From Mucilaginibacter terrigena (GTDB taxonomy: Bacteria; Bacteroidota; Bacteroidia; Sphingobacteriales; Sphingobacteriaceae), in assembly GCF_004168255.1 (NCBI RefSeq), contig NZ_SEWG01000010.1, positions 1-64,000 on the forward strand: a stretch of DNA of 64,000 nt, in the 5' to 3' direction. This document shows, one piece after another, positions 25,501 to 34,061 of the stretch (positions are counted from its first letter, which is position 1; the number at the start of each line of letters is the position of its first letter). The notes below the pieces were generated by a model. The model worked only from the letters and a program-made list of their open reading frames with translations, searched no databases and had not been told where the DNA came from. The position numbers were made by a program, and so were the translations under genes.

Positions 25501-28500
25501 AGAAGGTACGGAAAGCCGCCCTCGAGTAACCATCGCGCAGGTTGGCAACATTAAGCGATAACGATTGCTCGTTAAGCTTGGTATCGGTTTGCAGGTTATT
25601 ATAATTACGCTGGCGGTTTATACCCGGTGGCACTACGTAAGGTATAGGCGAACGGTTACCATTCTCCTCAATATTTACGGCCTGCACATCAAGTGTCGAG
25701 CCATCCACAACCGGGTTGGGGATGGCAGGGTCGGCAATTACGTTTGTCTGGCTGTTTTCGTTGTTAAAGGTGCGCCACTCGCCCCTTACCAACTGCAGGG
25801 TTGCAAAACGCAGAATAGAGGTATCGGCAAAGTTGGTCATAAACATCCTCAAAAACCTGATGGCTTTAAAATCCTGGATGTTGCCCACCTTGCTTTGGTA
25901 TTCGGTTATCGGGATCCTGAACTGGTACCAGGTTACGGGCTGTGTGGTGCCGTTTGGCAGTTTTATGTTTGATGTTATTTTATCATTAATGAAATTTTGG
26001 CCAACAACCATATCCTGCGGGCGGATAGATACCCTGTACTGAAAGTACTCGTCGGTTTGGCTCATGTTATTATCGCGGTTGATATCTTCGCCATCGGGCA
26101 GCGATGTTGATGCCGATGTTTGGATACCCAGCTCGGCCTGCGATTGCTCTGCTGTTTTAGAGTTGCCCTCGGTACCGTTGTATTTTGCATACCGGTCTAA
26201 GATACCTGCGCCGGCCTGGTCAAGCGCTGCGCCCTGGTAGTACTGGTAATCATCTGACGATGGGTCGTTTGAAAGTACGGCTGCTGCCTGGGGGCTTAAC
26301 TGGGCCTGCGCCTGCTGTACTATCGGGGCAAACTTAACCTTCTCGTCGGCGTCGTTCAACCCGTCTATACCCACATCCTGTAGTTTGCGCGAGTCGGGAT
26401 TGTTGTCAAAAGCGTTTATAACCGGCTGCAGCTTTGTTACCCTACCCCAGTTGGTCTCTTCAACATTACCGGCACTTGCGGCATCTATGGGCAAACCGTT
26501 CTCCAGGCTTTTACGGCCATCTTTCAGGATATCTTCGGATACACTGCCCAGGTTAAAGTAAAGGTCGCCACCAGCCGAATTTGGTTTGTAAATGAACGGG
26601 TCCATTACCCAAAACTCGATGTACCCTACGTTTAACGATTCAAAATCATTTGTTTCCAGTTTACGGAACATACCGCCCCACCTGTCCCTGGGGTTTTGCA
26701 GGCTACCATCGTTATTTATGCCGGTGGTAACGTAGTTATAAGGGCCACGCACAGTTGGGTAAAAAACCATGTTAAGGGTGGCAAGGCTAAGCGGCTGCCC
26801 GGTTGTCGATTGCTTGTAGGGGAATACCTCCTGCTCTATAACCTGCCTTACGTAATGGTTAGAAAGTTCGTTACGCGATACATTAGCGGTGCCCGAATTG
26901 GTGTAGAATATCGGGTCGATATTGTAAAACGCCAGGCGGGCACGGTTAAAACCATAGCTAAGGTCGTCAAACCTATCCGACTCCGGGAACATTTGCGGGG
27001 TGCCCGAGATCTGCCAGTTAACCGCGCTTTTTATATCGATAACCGAACGGCTGTTCTCAAAATCGTCCAGGTAGGATGTACCGTTTTTTGACCCTGCAAA
27101 GTTAAGCGCGCCGGGGCTGCCGGGCATCAGCTTTGCAAACTCGCCGCTAAAGTTGATGGTTGATGGCGCTTTGGTGTTAATGAACGGAATTTTATCGACC
27201 AGGCGGGTTAAGAAGCGCGATTGTGTACTGTAATTTGCATCAAGGCCCCAAATAGTGTTAGAGATAGACTCTTCGCCCACAATTTCGTTTTGGGTGATGG
27301 GCTGCTCGGTTAAATGCATAATGGTACCGCCCAATAACAGCTTATCGTTAAAATGGTAGTCGAACCGCGACCCGAACAGCGATTTTTGCTGCACGCCAAA
27401 AAGCTCGTTATTTTCTAATTTTATATTAATGCTTTGGCCTGAAGAAAGCAACGCTTGGTTTAAAACCCGGATGCGGCCTGCGCTGTAATCAATAGTATAA
27501 TCGGTACCTTCCTGTAATTTTACCGAGCCGGCGGTTACCACAACAGAGCCCTGCGGAATATTCACCGCGTTCAGCTGGTACTCCGATCCGCTTTGGGAGG
27601 TGTACGTACCCTTTATCAGATACCTGTTCAGCTTAGGAAAAAATTGCTGCGCGATGGTTTTGGTAGAATCGTACAGCGGCTGATAGGAATATCGTGCCGC
27701 CAGGTCGGCTTCTGACGGTAAAAATTGTTTGGCAAGGTCGCTGCCAAAAGGCTCCAGCACCGGGAACATGATACGCCCCTGCTGCGAATCGATGGTGATG
27801 CCTTCTAAAAAGTCGAAGTAACCATCGGGGCGTTTATCATTTTGCTGATCAAGGTTATCAACGCCGGTAAGCTGCATCCAGCGTTTACTTTTGGTGTTTT
27901 GCCCCTCGTCCATTATCGTTTTTTCGATACCCGATTTATCATCCAAACGCGAAATGTTCAGTTTAAAATCAGTCGGGCTTATCTGGTAGGCACCTAACGA
28001 GTAAATGTTTTTCATCATCAGGTCCCAGGTAGGCAAATTGGTTTTAAGCAATTCGTTCTTTAACAATTTGGTGAACAGCACTGTTGGAGTGTTTGGGTCA
28101 ACAGCCCTGTCGCTGCTAAACTCGCCCACCTGGTACTGCACGCCATTAACCGAATACTGGTAGGCAACCGCCAGCACTTCGTCGTTATTAAGCGGGTAAT
28201 TAAGTGATATATAACCCAATTGCGGGTGCAGGGTAAATTCTTTATCGGTAAGCTTACGGGCATAGGTTAGCTTGGCATAGTTATCTGTTGCACCGGTAGC
28301 CCTAAAGTAATTGGTAACATCATTTGAATTGGTATTACGAGCCGAGGCAGGCAGGCCGTTTAAGAGCGAGTTTGATTGCTGGGCAAACCCCGGCCCTTTA
28401 AATCCCGCCGGCAAATTGCTAAAACCGGCCCCGCCTTGTACCAAAGCAGTATTATAGGGCCTATTCTCACCCAGATCGATAAAGCCTAATATATCGCGCG

Positions 28501-29731
28501 AATCGGTAGTTACATTGGTACGGTTGGTTGTCCAAACCTCAATTTTTGTAATATTTATATTAGAGCTGATAATGGGGATATTTGCCAGCGCCCTGTTGTA
28601 ATTATTACGGAAGTATTGTGACAGAAAGAAGTGCTTGTTACTCTCGTAATCGGCAGCTGTGATGTTTATGTTTTGCTGCTGCGCGCCATTATTAATGGTT
28701 AAATTTTTAGACTGCGAGCGCTGCTGCGAGAAAATACTGGTTACATCCAGTTTACCGAATTTCAACTTGGTTTTCACCCCGAATAATGCCTGGCTGCCCG
28801 AAATAAGGGTAGTGTTCAATGGCATGCTAACGGTACCGGCCTCTATTTTCTGGATGATCTCGTCGGGGTGGCCGGTATAATCAAGCTTTATCTGGTTCTC
28901 GAACTGGAACTGGGCCTCGGTATTATAGTTGGTGGTGATCTTTAATTTATCGCCAATTTCGCCGGTAACGTTCAGTTGTATCCGCTGGTCGAAGTTAAAG
29001 TTGAACTGGTTGCGCTGGCGGGTGTTAAAAAGCGGGTTCTCGTTCTTGTTTATCTGCCCGGCCAGTATCACCTCTGCCGACCCCTGCGGGCGGATATTGA
29101 TGTTAGAGCTGCCGAAGATCTGTTCAAAGGTTTTGCTCCTCACCTTCATCTGCGGTATAAAGCCCGGCTGCTGCGACTCGTAAGCGTAATTATCTGCCAG
29201 TTGCTTAAAATATTCGCGTTTTACACCCCGTTGCTGTAACAGCAGGTATTCGCCAAAAGTAAGGTACTGCGGGGAGCGGTATAGCAGGTTGCCTACACGT
29301 TCGTATAATATATATTTATTGGTAGCTGGGTCGTATTCAACGGTGCGCACCAGTCCCGGTGGGTCGGTAAAAAATATCCCCGACCGCTGCCTTTTACTTT
29401 GCGGCTCGGCAAGGCTAATCGGGCCAAGTTTTATCCCGGTATCTATCCTGGCAGAAGTAGTGGCTGTTTGCTGTTGGGTTGGCTGCGCTATGGGGCGTTG
29501 GCCAGGCACCTGTTGTTGCTGCTGACTTTGAGGTTGTTGCTGTGGCCGATTTTGCTGTTGCTGCGGGTTAGGGATCTGTTGATTGGGCCGCTGGTTAGTT
29601 GGCTGCTGGCCGGTTGTTGGCTGGCCGGTTGGTTGCTGAAATGGTGTTTGTGCAAATAATTCTCCCACCCCGCCAAAAGCAGACAAAAAGAGTATAACTA
29701 CAAAAAATTTAGTAGTAAAATTTCTAATCAA
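22508..29731 (-). CDS. sprA: cell surface protein SprA, outer-membrane translocon of the type IX secretion system
   Basis: A 2407-residue protein, the length expected of SprA/Sov, the very large beta-barrel that forms the T9SS protein-conducting channel in the outer membrane. It opens with a signal peptide ending G-E-L-F-A-Q, then a Gln/Pro/Thr-rich low-complexity stretch (about 30-95), and continues with SprA segments such as T-D-P-P-G-L-V-R-T-V-E-Y-D and Y-L-L-L-Q-Q-R-G-V. The end N-L-F-Y-D-S-N-I-T-K-P-Y is a typical terminal beta-strand. It follows ruvA by 23 nt and maeB upstream, an order often seen in the phylum. Other T9SS core genes are not in the window. Confidence 0.97.
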   Translation of the reverse strand: MIRNFTTKFFVVILFLSAFGGVGELFAQTPFQQPTGQPTTGQQPTNQRPNQQIPNPQQQQNRPQQQPQSQQQQQVPGQRPIAQPTQQQTATTSARIDTGIKLGPISLAEPQSKRQRSGIFFTDPPGLVRTVEYDPATNKYILYERVGNLLYRSPQYLTFGEYLLLQQRGVKREYFKQLADNYAYESQQPGFIPQMKVRSKTFEQIFGSSNINIRPQGSAEVILAGQINKNENPLFNTRQRNQFNFNFDQRIQLNVTGEIGDKLKITTNYNTEAQFQFENQIKLDYTGHPDEIIQKIEAGTVSMPLNTTLISGSQALFGVKTKLKFGKLDVTSIFSQQRSQSKNLTINNGAQQQNINITAADYESNKHFFLSQYFRNNYNRALANIPIISSNINITKIEVWTTNRTNVTTDSRDILGFIDLGENRPYNTALVQGGAGFSNLPAGFKGPGFAQQSNSLLNGLPASARNTNSNDVTNYFRATGATDNYAKLTYARKLTDKEFTLHPQLGYISLNYPLNNDEVLAVAYQYSVNGVQYQVGEFSSDRAVDPNTPTVLFTKLLKNELLKTNLPTWDLMMKNIYSLGAYQISPTDFKLNISRLDDKSGIEKTIMDEGQNTKSKRWMQLTGVDNLDQQNDKRPDGYFDFLEGITIDSQQGRIMFPVLEPFGSDLAKQFLPSEADLAARYSYQPLYDSTKTIAQQFFPKLNRYLIKGTYTSQSGSEYQLNAVNIPQGSVVVTAGSVKLQEGTDYTIDYSAGRIRVLNQALLSSGQSINIKLENNELFGVQQKSLFGSRFDYHFNDKLLLGGTIMHLTEQPITQNEIVGEESISNTIWGLDANYSTQSRFLTRLVDKIPFINTKAPSTINFSGEFAKLMPGSPGALNFAGSKNGTSYLDDFENSRSVIDIKSAVNWQISGTPQMFPESDRFDDLSYGFNRARLAFYNIDPIFYTNSGTANVSRNELSNHYVRQVIEQEVFPYKQSTTGQPLSLATLNMVFYPTVRGPYNYVTTGINNDGSLQNPRDRWGGMFRKLETNDFESLNVGYIEFWVMDPFIYKPNSAGGDLYFNLGSVSEDILKDGRKSLENGLPIDAASAGNVEETNWGRVTKLQPVINAFDNNPDSRKLQDVGIDGLNDADEKVKFAPIVQQAQAQLSPQAAAVLSNDPSSDDYQYYQGAALDQAGAGILDRYAKYNGTEGNSKTAEQSQAELGIQTSASTSLPDGEDINRDNNMSQTDEYFQYRVSIRPQDMVVGQNFINDKITSNIKLPNGTTQPVTWYQFRIPITEYQSKVGNIQDFKAIRFLRMFMTNFADTSILRFATLQLVRGEWRTFNNENSQTNVIADPAIPNPVVDGSTLDVQAVNIEENGNRSPIPYVVPPGINRQRNYNNLQTDTKLNEQSLSLNVANLRDGYSRAAFRTFFNDLRSYKRIQMFIHAEGDQLKDNDLNGFVRLGVDYQDNYYEYEVPLAITQPGTRDPGAIWPESNELDLQLSILVDAKLARNNAKLNGQPWPFTVPFVYTDGRNKVTIKGQPDLSRLRTIMLGVRNPYKPGGLPGDDGLNKTGTVWFDELRLTDFDQRGGWAATARVDAALADFANITVSGSKSTIGFGTLDSRVSDRNRSDNQAIDASASIELGKFFPEKSGIRIPAYVNISTQVSTPQYDPGSPDVELKKSLAAAPTSQARDSIKNVTTDYTMRKSINFTNVHKERTNTTAPVHLWDIENFAATYAYTEYQHHDFIVENDFAKTYRVALNYNYNKEPKYYAPFAKIIKSNLLALARDFNFSILPSRLNFSINFDRFYSENTLRNNDPNNFIPIPTSFNKSFNITRVYGIGWNLSKSLTLDIDATNLSVVDEPAGRLNGLKRDTLWENLWKLGRTTNYNHTINLNWTAPVNKLPGLDWTALTVRYSTNFNWQSQPEFAINNPSYDVGNSIQNARTIQLNPNLNFANFYNKFSALRKGKNEKTGAAKFFLGILTGIKNISGTYTRTEGTFLPGYLPQSNLFGQDLTYDAPGIGFLLGSQADLRDKAVANGWITKDTLQNQLYIKSFNEDIHLRSIIEPISDLRIELIAFKTQDRNYQTNFKYLASTNSIQNLSPVTSGTYSISFMSLATAFTKSSGINNTSATYQKFLENRTVISQRLGRTNPNSAGAGGGFADGYGPNAQNVLVPAFLAAYSGKDAGSSSTSQFPGIPIPNWQISYSGLGRLPFFADLFESFDLKHGYRSSYNVSSYTTLLQYQEANGAASSRDFNNDFLPFYQFSQVAIFEQFVPLLGADVRFKNSMTANFEYRKTRSLNLSLLNSQLAQQEENILVFGFGYRPKNFRMPWGLFGTGNRTNNDINFKLDVAVRDNKTLIYRADVPAAEVSSGAQNITLRPSIDYVINQRFNLNLFYDSNITKPYTSQAFNTSFTNFGINLKLLLQ

Positions 29732-29754
29732 GTGTATAAATTATTGCAAGGTAA

Positions 29755-30339
29755 TTATAAGCTTTTTAAAGCAGATTTAATCAATTGTTCAACAGTTAAA
29801 ACACCGTTATTTTTGCTTATTTCCTGCTCTAAAACCTTTTCTGCAAGGTTACGAACAAATCCAAGCATTACAAGGGCTGAAAGGGCTTCATCTTTTGCCG
29901 TTTTTAACCCTGGCATTACGGTAAGCGTATCCGGCCCTTCTTTTTTAAGCTTATCCTGAAGTTCTAAAATGACACGCTGGGCAGATTTTGGCCCGATGCC
30001 TTTTATGCGCTGTATGGCCGCTACATTACCCTGTACAATGGCTGCCTGTATTTCGGCAGGCGTTATAGACGACAACATCATGCGGCCCGTATTAGGCCCA
30101 ATGCCCGATATCGATATCAGGTGCGTAAACAACCGGCGTTCGCCCTCGGTAGCAAAACCGTAAAGGGTGTGGGCATCTTCTTTTACATGCATCCAGATAT
30201 ACAGTTTGCAGCGTTCGCCCTCGGGCAATTGGCCGTATGTATTTAATGATATATTGATGTGATAGCCAACCCCTCCGGCATCAATCACCACGTGGGCACC
30301 TCCCCTAAACACTAATTTACCATCAATATAATCGTACAT
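29755..30339 (-). CDS. ruvA: Holliday junction branch migration protein RuvA
   Basis: A 194-residue DNA-binding subunit of the RuvAB branch-migration motor, acting on Holliday junctions in recombination repair. The N-terminal OB-fold domain (about 1-63), the two helix-hairpin-helix motifs I-S-G-I-G-P-N-T-G and I-K-G-I-G-P-K-S-A (about 75-120) and the C-terminal RuvB-binding domain (about 145-194) are all present. It begins one base after the maeB stop and is followed at 23 nt by sprA, so the three genes probably share an mRNA. ruvB and ruvC are not in the window. Confidence 0.97.
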   Translation of the reverse strand: MYDYIDGKLVFRGGAHVVIDAGGVGYHINISLNTYGQLPEGERCKLYIWMHVKEDAHTLYGFATEGERRLFTHLISISGIGPNTGRMMLSSITPAEIQAAIVQGNVAAIQRIKGIGPKSAQRVILELQDKLKKEGPDTLTVMPGLKTAKDEALSALVMLGFVRNLAEKVLEQEISKNNGVLTVEQLIKSALKSL

Positions 30340-30340
30340 G

Positions 30341-32644
30341 CTATTTGGCTTTACGGTTTTTTGATGGTTTTGCTTCGGCGCATTTTACCTGCGCATCAAT
30401 TACGGCAATGGTAACCATGTTTACGATCTCGCGAACGGAACTACCTAACTGCAGCACATGCACGGGCTTTTTCATGCCCAGCAGGATAGGGCCAACAGCT
30501 TCGGCGCCGCCAATTTCCTGTAACAGTTTGTATGCGATGTTACCCGATGCCAGACCCGGGAATATTAAGGTATTTGCAGGTGTACCGTTTAAGGTAGAGA
30601 ACGGGAAATTATCGGCCAGTAACGCCGGGTTTAAGGCAAAGTTGGCCTGCATTTCGCCATCCACAACCATATCCGGGTACTTTTCGTGAAGGATGCGTAC
30701 GGTTTCCCTTGTTTTTTCAGGGATATCGCCTTCGTTTGAGCCAAAGTTGGAGTACGATAGTATCGCGATACGTGGTTTAACATTAAACTGCGCGACAGAA
30801 CGCTCCATCAGCACGGTAATATCTACCAGTTCCTGCGCGGTAGGGTTGATGTTTACCGTTGTATCACCAAAGAAAACAGGGCCTTTTTCGGTTATCATCA
30901 GGTACATGCCCGCAACGCGGTTTACACCGGCCTCGGTACCAATTATCTGCAGGGCAGGTTTAATGGTTGTTGCATAATCCTTTGTTAAGCCCGATATCAA
31001 TGCATCAGCCTCGCCAAAATGGACCATACAGGCGCCGTAATAGTTACGGTCTACCATCATCTTCTTAGCCTCGAACAGTGTTACCCCCTTACGCTGGCGC
31101 TTATTGAACAGGAACTGTGCAAACTCAAGCGAGCGTTCGGTCCGTATCTTAGGGTCGATGATCTGGATATCGTCCAGGTCAAGCTCATTTTCCTTTATGA
31201 TCTCTTTGATCCTCTCGGCGTTACCCAAAAGTATAGGTATAGCGATGCCTTCGTCCTTAACAATTTGGGCGGCACGTAATATTTTATAGGTATCAGCCTC
31301 GGCAAATACCACGCGTTTGGGGTTCTGCTTGGCTTTATTGGTAACATCGCGCAGTATTTTATTTTTATTACCCAGGCGCGATAACAGTTCTTCGTTATAA
31401 GCATTCCAATCGGTAATGGCTTTACGCGCCACACCCGACTCGATAGCCGCCCTTGCAACTGCCGAAGAAACCTCGGTAATTAAACGCTGGTCCATTGGCT
31501 TTGGAATAATATAATCGCGGCCAAACTTTAAGTTGGTAATGCCATATGCCAGGTTCACAGCTTCGGGCACGGGTTTTTTAGCCATTTCGGCTATTGCCTT
31601 TACCGCCGCTATCTTCATCTCTTCGTTTATGGCGGTAGCCCTTACATCAAGCGCACCGCGAAAAATGTAAGGAAACCCCAATACATTGTTTACCTGGTTA
31701 GGGAAATCTGACCGACCGGTGGCCATAATGATATCTTTACGGGCGGCTATTGCCAAATCGTATGAAATTTCGGGCTCGGGGTTGGCCATGGCAAAAACAA
31801 TTGGGTTTTTAGCCATGCTTACCAGCATTGCAGGGGTAACCACGTTACCTGCCGACAGGCCAACAAACACATCGGCGTTTTTCATGGCATCGGCAAGGGT
31901 GGTAACATCTTTACGGTCGGTAGCAAACTGCATGCGCATGTCGTCCAGGTCCGTACGGTCGTTATTAAGTACTCCGTTAATGTCAAACATCACCAGGTTC
32001 TCTTTTTTAACCCCCAACGACAGGTACATTTTTGTGCAGGAAACCGCTGCCGCCCCGGCGCCGTTCACTACCATTTTTATTTTATCAAGCTTTTTACCCT
32101 GGATCTCGCAGGCGTTCATCAATGCCGCGCCCGATATAATGGCCGTACCGTGCTGGTCGTCGTGCATCACCGGGATCTTCATTTCGGCCTTTAGCCTGCG
32201 CTCTATCTCGAAACAGGTTGGGGCAGATATATCTTCGAGGTTTACCCCCCCAAAGGTTGGCTCAAGCGCCTTTACAATATTTACAAATTCGTCAACCGTT
32301 TTGGCGTTGATCTCCAGATCGAATACATCGATATCAGCATAGATCTTAAAGAGCAGGCCCTTCCCCTCCATAACCGGCTTACTGGCTTCGGGGCCAATAT
32401 TACCTAAACCAAGTACCGCTGTGCCGTTGCTTATAACCGCCACCAGGTTACCCTTGGCAGTGTATTTATACACATCCTCTACATTATCAGCAATACGCAG
32501 GCATGGCTCGGCAACACCGGGCGAGTAGGCCAGGGTTAAATCGCGCTGAGAGTTGGTAGGTTTGGTTGGTACTACCTGTATTTTACCAGGGCGGCCTTTT
32601 GAGTGATAATTAAGGGCTTCCTGTTTACGGTTGGGTTTATTCAT
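30341..32644 (-). CDS. maeB: NADP-dependent malic enzyme with phosphotransacetylase-like domain
   Basis: Oxidative decarboxylation of malate to pyruvate, feeding pyruvate and NADPH into biosynthesis. The 767-residue chain has the malic enzyme domain first (about 15-425: T-L-A-Y-S-P-G-V-A-E-P-C, H-D-D-Q-H-G-T-A, dinucleotide fold V-V-N-G-A-G-A-A-A), followed by a phosphotransacetylase-like regulatory domain (about 430-760). This fusion is the MaeB type, usually regulated by acetyl-CoA through the C-terminal domain. First gene of the maeB-ruvA-sprA run, with a -7 box 21 nt upstream. Confidence 0.96.
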   Translation of the reverse strand: MNKPNRKQEALNYHSKGRPGKIQVVPTKPTNSQRDLTLAYSPGVAEPCLRIADNVEDVYKYTAKGNLVAVISNGTAVLGLGNIGPEASKPVMEGKGLLFKIYADIDVFDLEINAKTVDEFVNIVKALEPTFGGVNLEDISAPTCFEIERRLKAEMKIPVMHDDQHGTAIISGAALMNACEIQGKKLDKIKMVVNGAGAAAVSCTKMYLSLGVKKENLVMFDINGVLNNDRTDLDDMRMQFATDRKDVTTLADAMKNADVFVGLSAGNVVTPAMLVSMAKNPIVFAMANPEPEISYDLAIAARKDIIMATGRSDFPNQVNNVLGFPYIFRGALDVRATAINEEMKIAAVKAIAEMAKKPVPEAVNLAYGITNLKFGRDYIIPKPMDQRLITEVSSAVARAAIESGVARKAITDWNAYNEELLSRLGNKNKILRDVTNKAKQNPKRVVFAEADTYKILRAAQIVKDEGIAIPILLGNAERIKEIIKENELDLDDIQIIDPKIRTERSLEFAQFLFNKRQRKGVTLFEAKKMMVDRNYYGACMVHFGEADALISGLTKDYATTIKPALQIIGTEAGVNRVAGMYLMITEKGPVFFGDTTVNINPTAQELVDITVLMERSVAQFNVKPRIAILSYSNFGSNEGDIPEKTRETVRILHEKYPDMVVDGEMQANFALNPALLADNFPFSTLNGTPANTLIFPGLASGNIAYKLLQEIGGAEAVGPILLGMKKPVHVLQLGSSVREIVNMVTIAVIDAQVKCAEAKPSKNRKAK

Positions 32645-32665
32645 GGTCTCAAAAATTCAAGCGCA

Positions 32666-32673
32666 CAAAATTA
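32666..32673 (-). promoter_or_regulatory. -7 box upstream of maeB
   Basis: TAATTTTG on the minus strand, a TAnnTTTG match, lies 21 nt before the maeB ATG. It probably drives maeB-ruvA-sprA. No good -33 TTG was found. Confidence 0.45.
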
Positions 32674-32704
32674 CGTTAACTTTTTCTGAACTGGCTAATA
32701 AAAA

Positions 32705-32738
32705 AAGCCCGGTCTTGAAATACATCAAAACCGGGCTT
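32705..32738 (-). terminator. terminator of the lytic transglycosylase gene
   Basis: AAGCCCGGT and ACCGGGCTT arms with an inner TTGA/TCAA pairing, followed on the minus strand by a T-run. It stands just beyond the transglycosylase stop and before the maeB promoter. Confidence 0.85.
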
Positions 32739-32752
32739 CTATAAAAATATTT

Positions 32753-34003
32753 TTATCCCCTGCCGATATTTACCGCTAAACCCGGCATCAGCGGCAGCGT
32801 TGCATTATTCCCCAAAGCCTTATTCCATTGCATCAATTGTTCAACCTTTACACCATACAAGGCAGCAATGCTCAACAATGTTTCGCCCCTTTTTGTGGTA
32901 TGGATAGCGGGTGTAATAACTTTACCCCCAACCACAGCCTGTTGTGCTGCTATTATGGGCTGCCTTACGGGCATTGGCGGTGGTGGCGGTACAATTGCAA
33001 CATATTGAATTGGCCTGAGCACGGGTATGGGTGCGTTTAAGTCGGTAATAGCACCGCGCAAAATTTTATCGCGCTCCTTATCAATGGTTGGGATCACTAT
33101 CCTGCGCGGAACAGCCGCAGTACCGTTAACCAGCTGCTGCCTGTAAGATGGGTTTAGTACGCAGATATCCTTTAACGGCATACCCAAAGCCTGTGCAACG
33201 CGGCTAAGCGATACAAATTTATTCACCATTATGGTATCGGTAACAATGGCCAGGTTGCCTGTTTGCGGTACTATGTAATGATACTTGTGGTACTTCATTA
33301 CATAATTTATGGCGATAAAGGCGGGTACGTACCCACGTGTTTCGGCAGGCAGCAGTTCGCGTATCGACCAAAAATCGTGGGTGCCGGTTTGTTCCAGCGC
33401 ATGTAATACATTGCTTTTACCACAGTTGTATGAGGCGATGGCCAGCAGCCAGTCGCCAAATTGCAGGTAGGCATCTTTAAGGTATGCGGCAGCGGCAACG
33501 CTCGCCTGTACGGGGTCGCGGCGGTCGTCTACATAATCGGTCATAGCCAGCCCATAGATCTTAGCGGTTTCTGACATGAACTGCCAAGGACCCGCGGCAC
33601 CAACGCGCGAAATAGCATTTGGGTTTAACGCCGATTCTACGATCGACAGGTATTTGATCTCGTCGGGGATCCCGGCATCGCGGAAAGCCTTTTCGTAAAT
33701 AGGGAAGTAGTATCTGGCCAGGCCCAGCATGCGGCCCATCTCGTCGCGGCGGCGCATGTAGTTGTCTATATAAGCCTGCACGTAGCCATTATAATCTAAT
33801 GGCACCTCCTGCTGGATAGAATCGAGCCGGCGTTTAAAAATATTGTTTTGATAGATGGATACCGGGGCCTGTATAGCGGGCAACAGTACGTTAGTATCTT
33901 GCTGGATAAGATCTGCCGGGGCGGTGGCAAATTCAATTTTAATATCTGCTTTAACTATCTGTATAAATAACGCACAAATAATAAAAGAAAACAGTTTCTT
34001 CAT
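32753..34003 (-). CDS. membrane-bound lytic murein transglycosylase D-like protein with LysM
   Basis: A 416-residue periplasmic enzyme that cleaves peptidoglycan to 1,6-anhydromuropeptides. Signal peptide about 1-19; SLT domain (about 95-240) with catalytic Glu123 in V-E-S-A-L-N-P and the family signature G-A-A-G-P-W-Q-F-M; a degenerate LysM-like region around 255-290; and one clear C-terminal LysM (about 370-414, T-K-R-G-E-T-L-L-S-I-A). There is no lipobox, so it may be soluble in the periplasm rather than lipid-anchored like E. coli MltD. It stands alone between two terminators. Confidence 0.93.
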   Translation of the reverse strand: MKKLFSFIICALFIQIVKADIKIEFATAPADLIQQDTNVLLPAIQAPVSIYQNNIFKRRLDSIQQEVPLDYNGYVQAYIDNYMRRRDEMGRMLGLARYYFPIYEKAFRDAGIPDEIKYLSIVESALNPNAISRVGAAGPWQFMSETAKIYGLAMTDYVDDRRDPVQASVAAAAYLKDAYLQFGDWLLAIASYNCGKSNVLHALEQTGTHDFWSIRELLPAETRGYVPAFIAINYVMKYHKYHYIVPQTGNLAIVTDTIMVNKFVSLSRVAQALGMPLKDICVLNPSYRQQLVNGTAAVPRRIVIPTIDKERDKILRGAITDLNAPIPVLRPIQYVAIVPPPPPMPVRQPIIAAQQAVVGGKVITPAIHTTKRGETLLSIAALYGVKVEQLMQWNKALGNNATLPLMPGLAVNIGRG

Positions 34004-34061
34004 ACTTTAGGGTAAACTCTCAAAAAAAGTTTTGACAATTATTTACTAATATATTAAATAA

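Noticed and set aside
31686..32342. 218-residue plus-strand open frame
   Set aside because: It lies wholly antisense to the malic enzyme domain of maeB, has no start context or family resemblance, and is a mirror of codon bias in the real gene.
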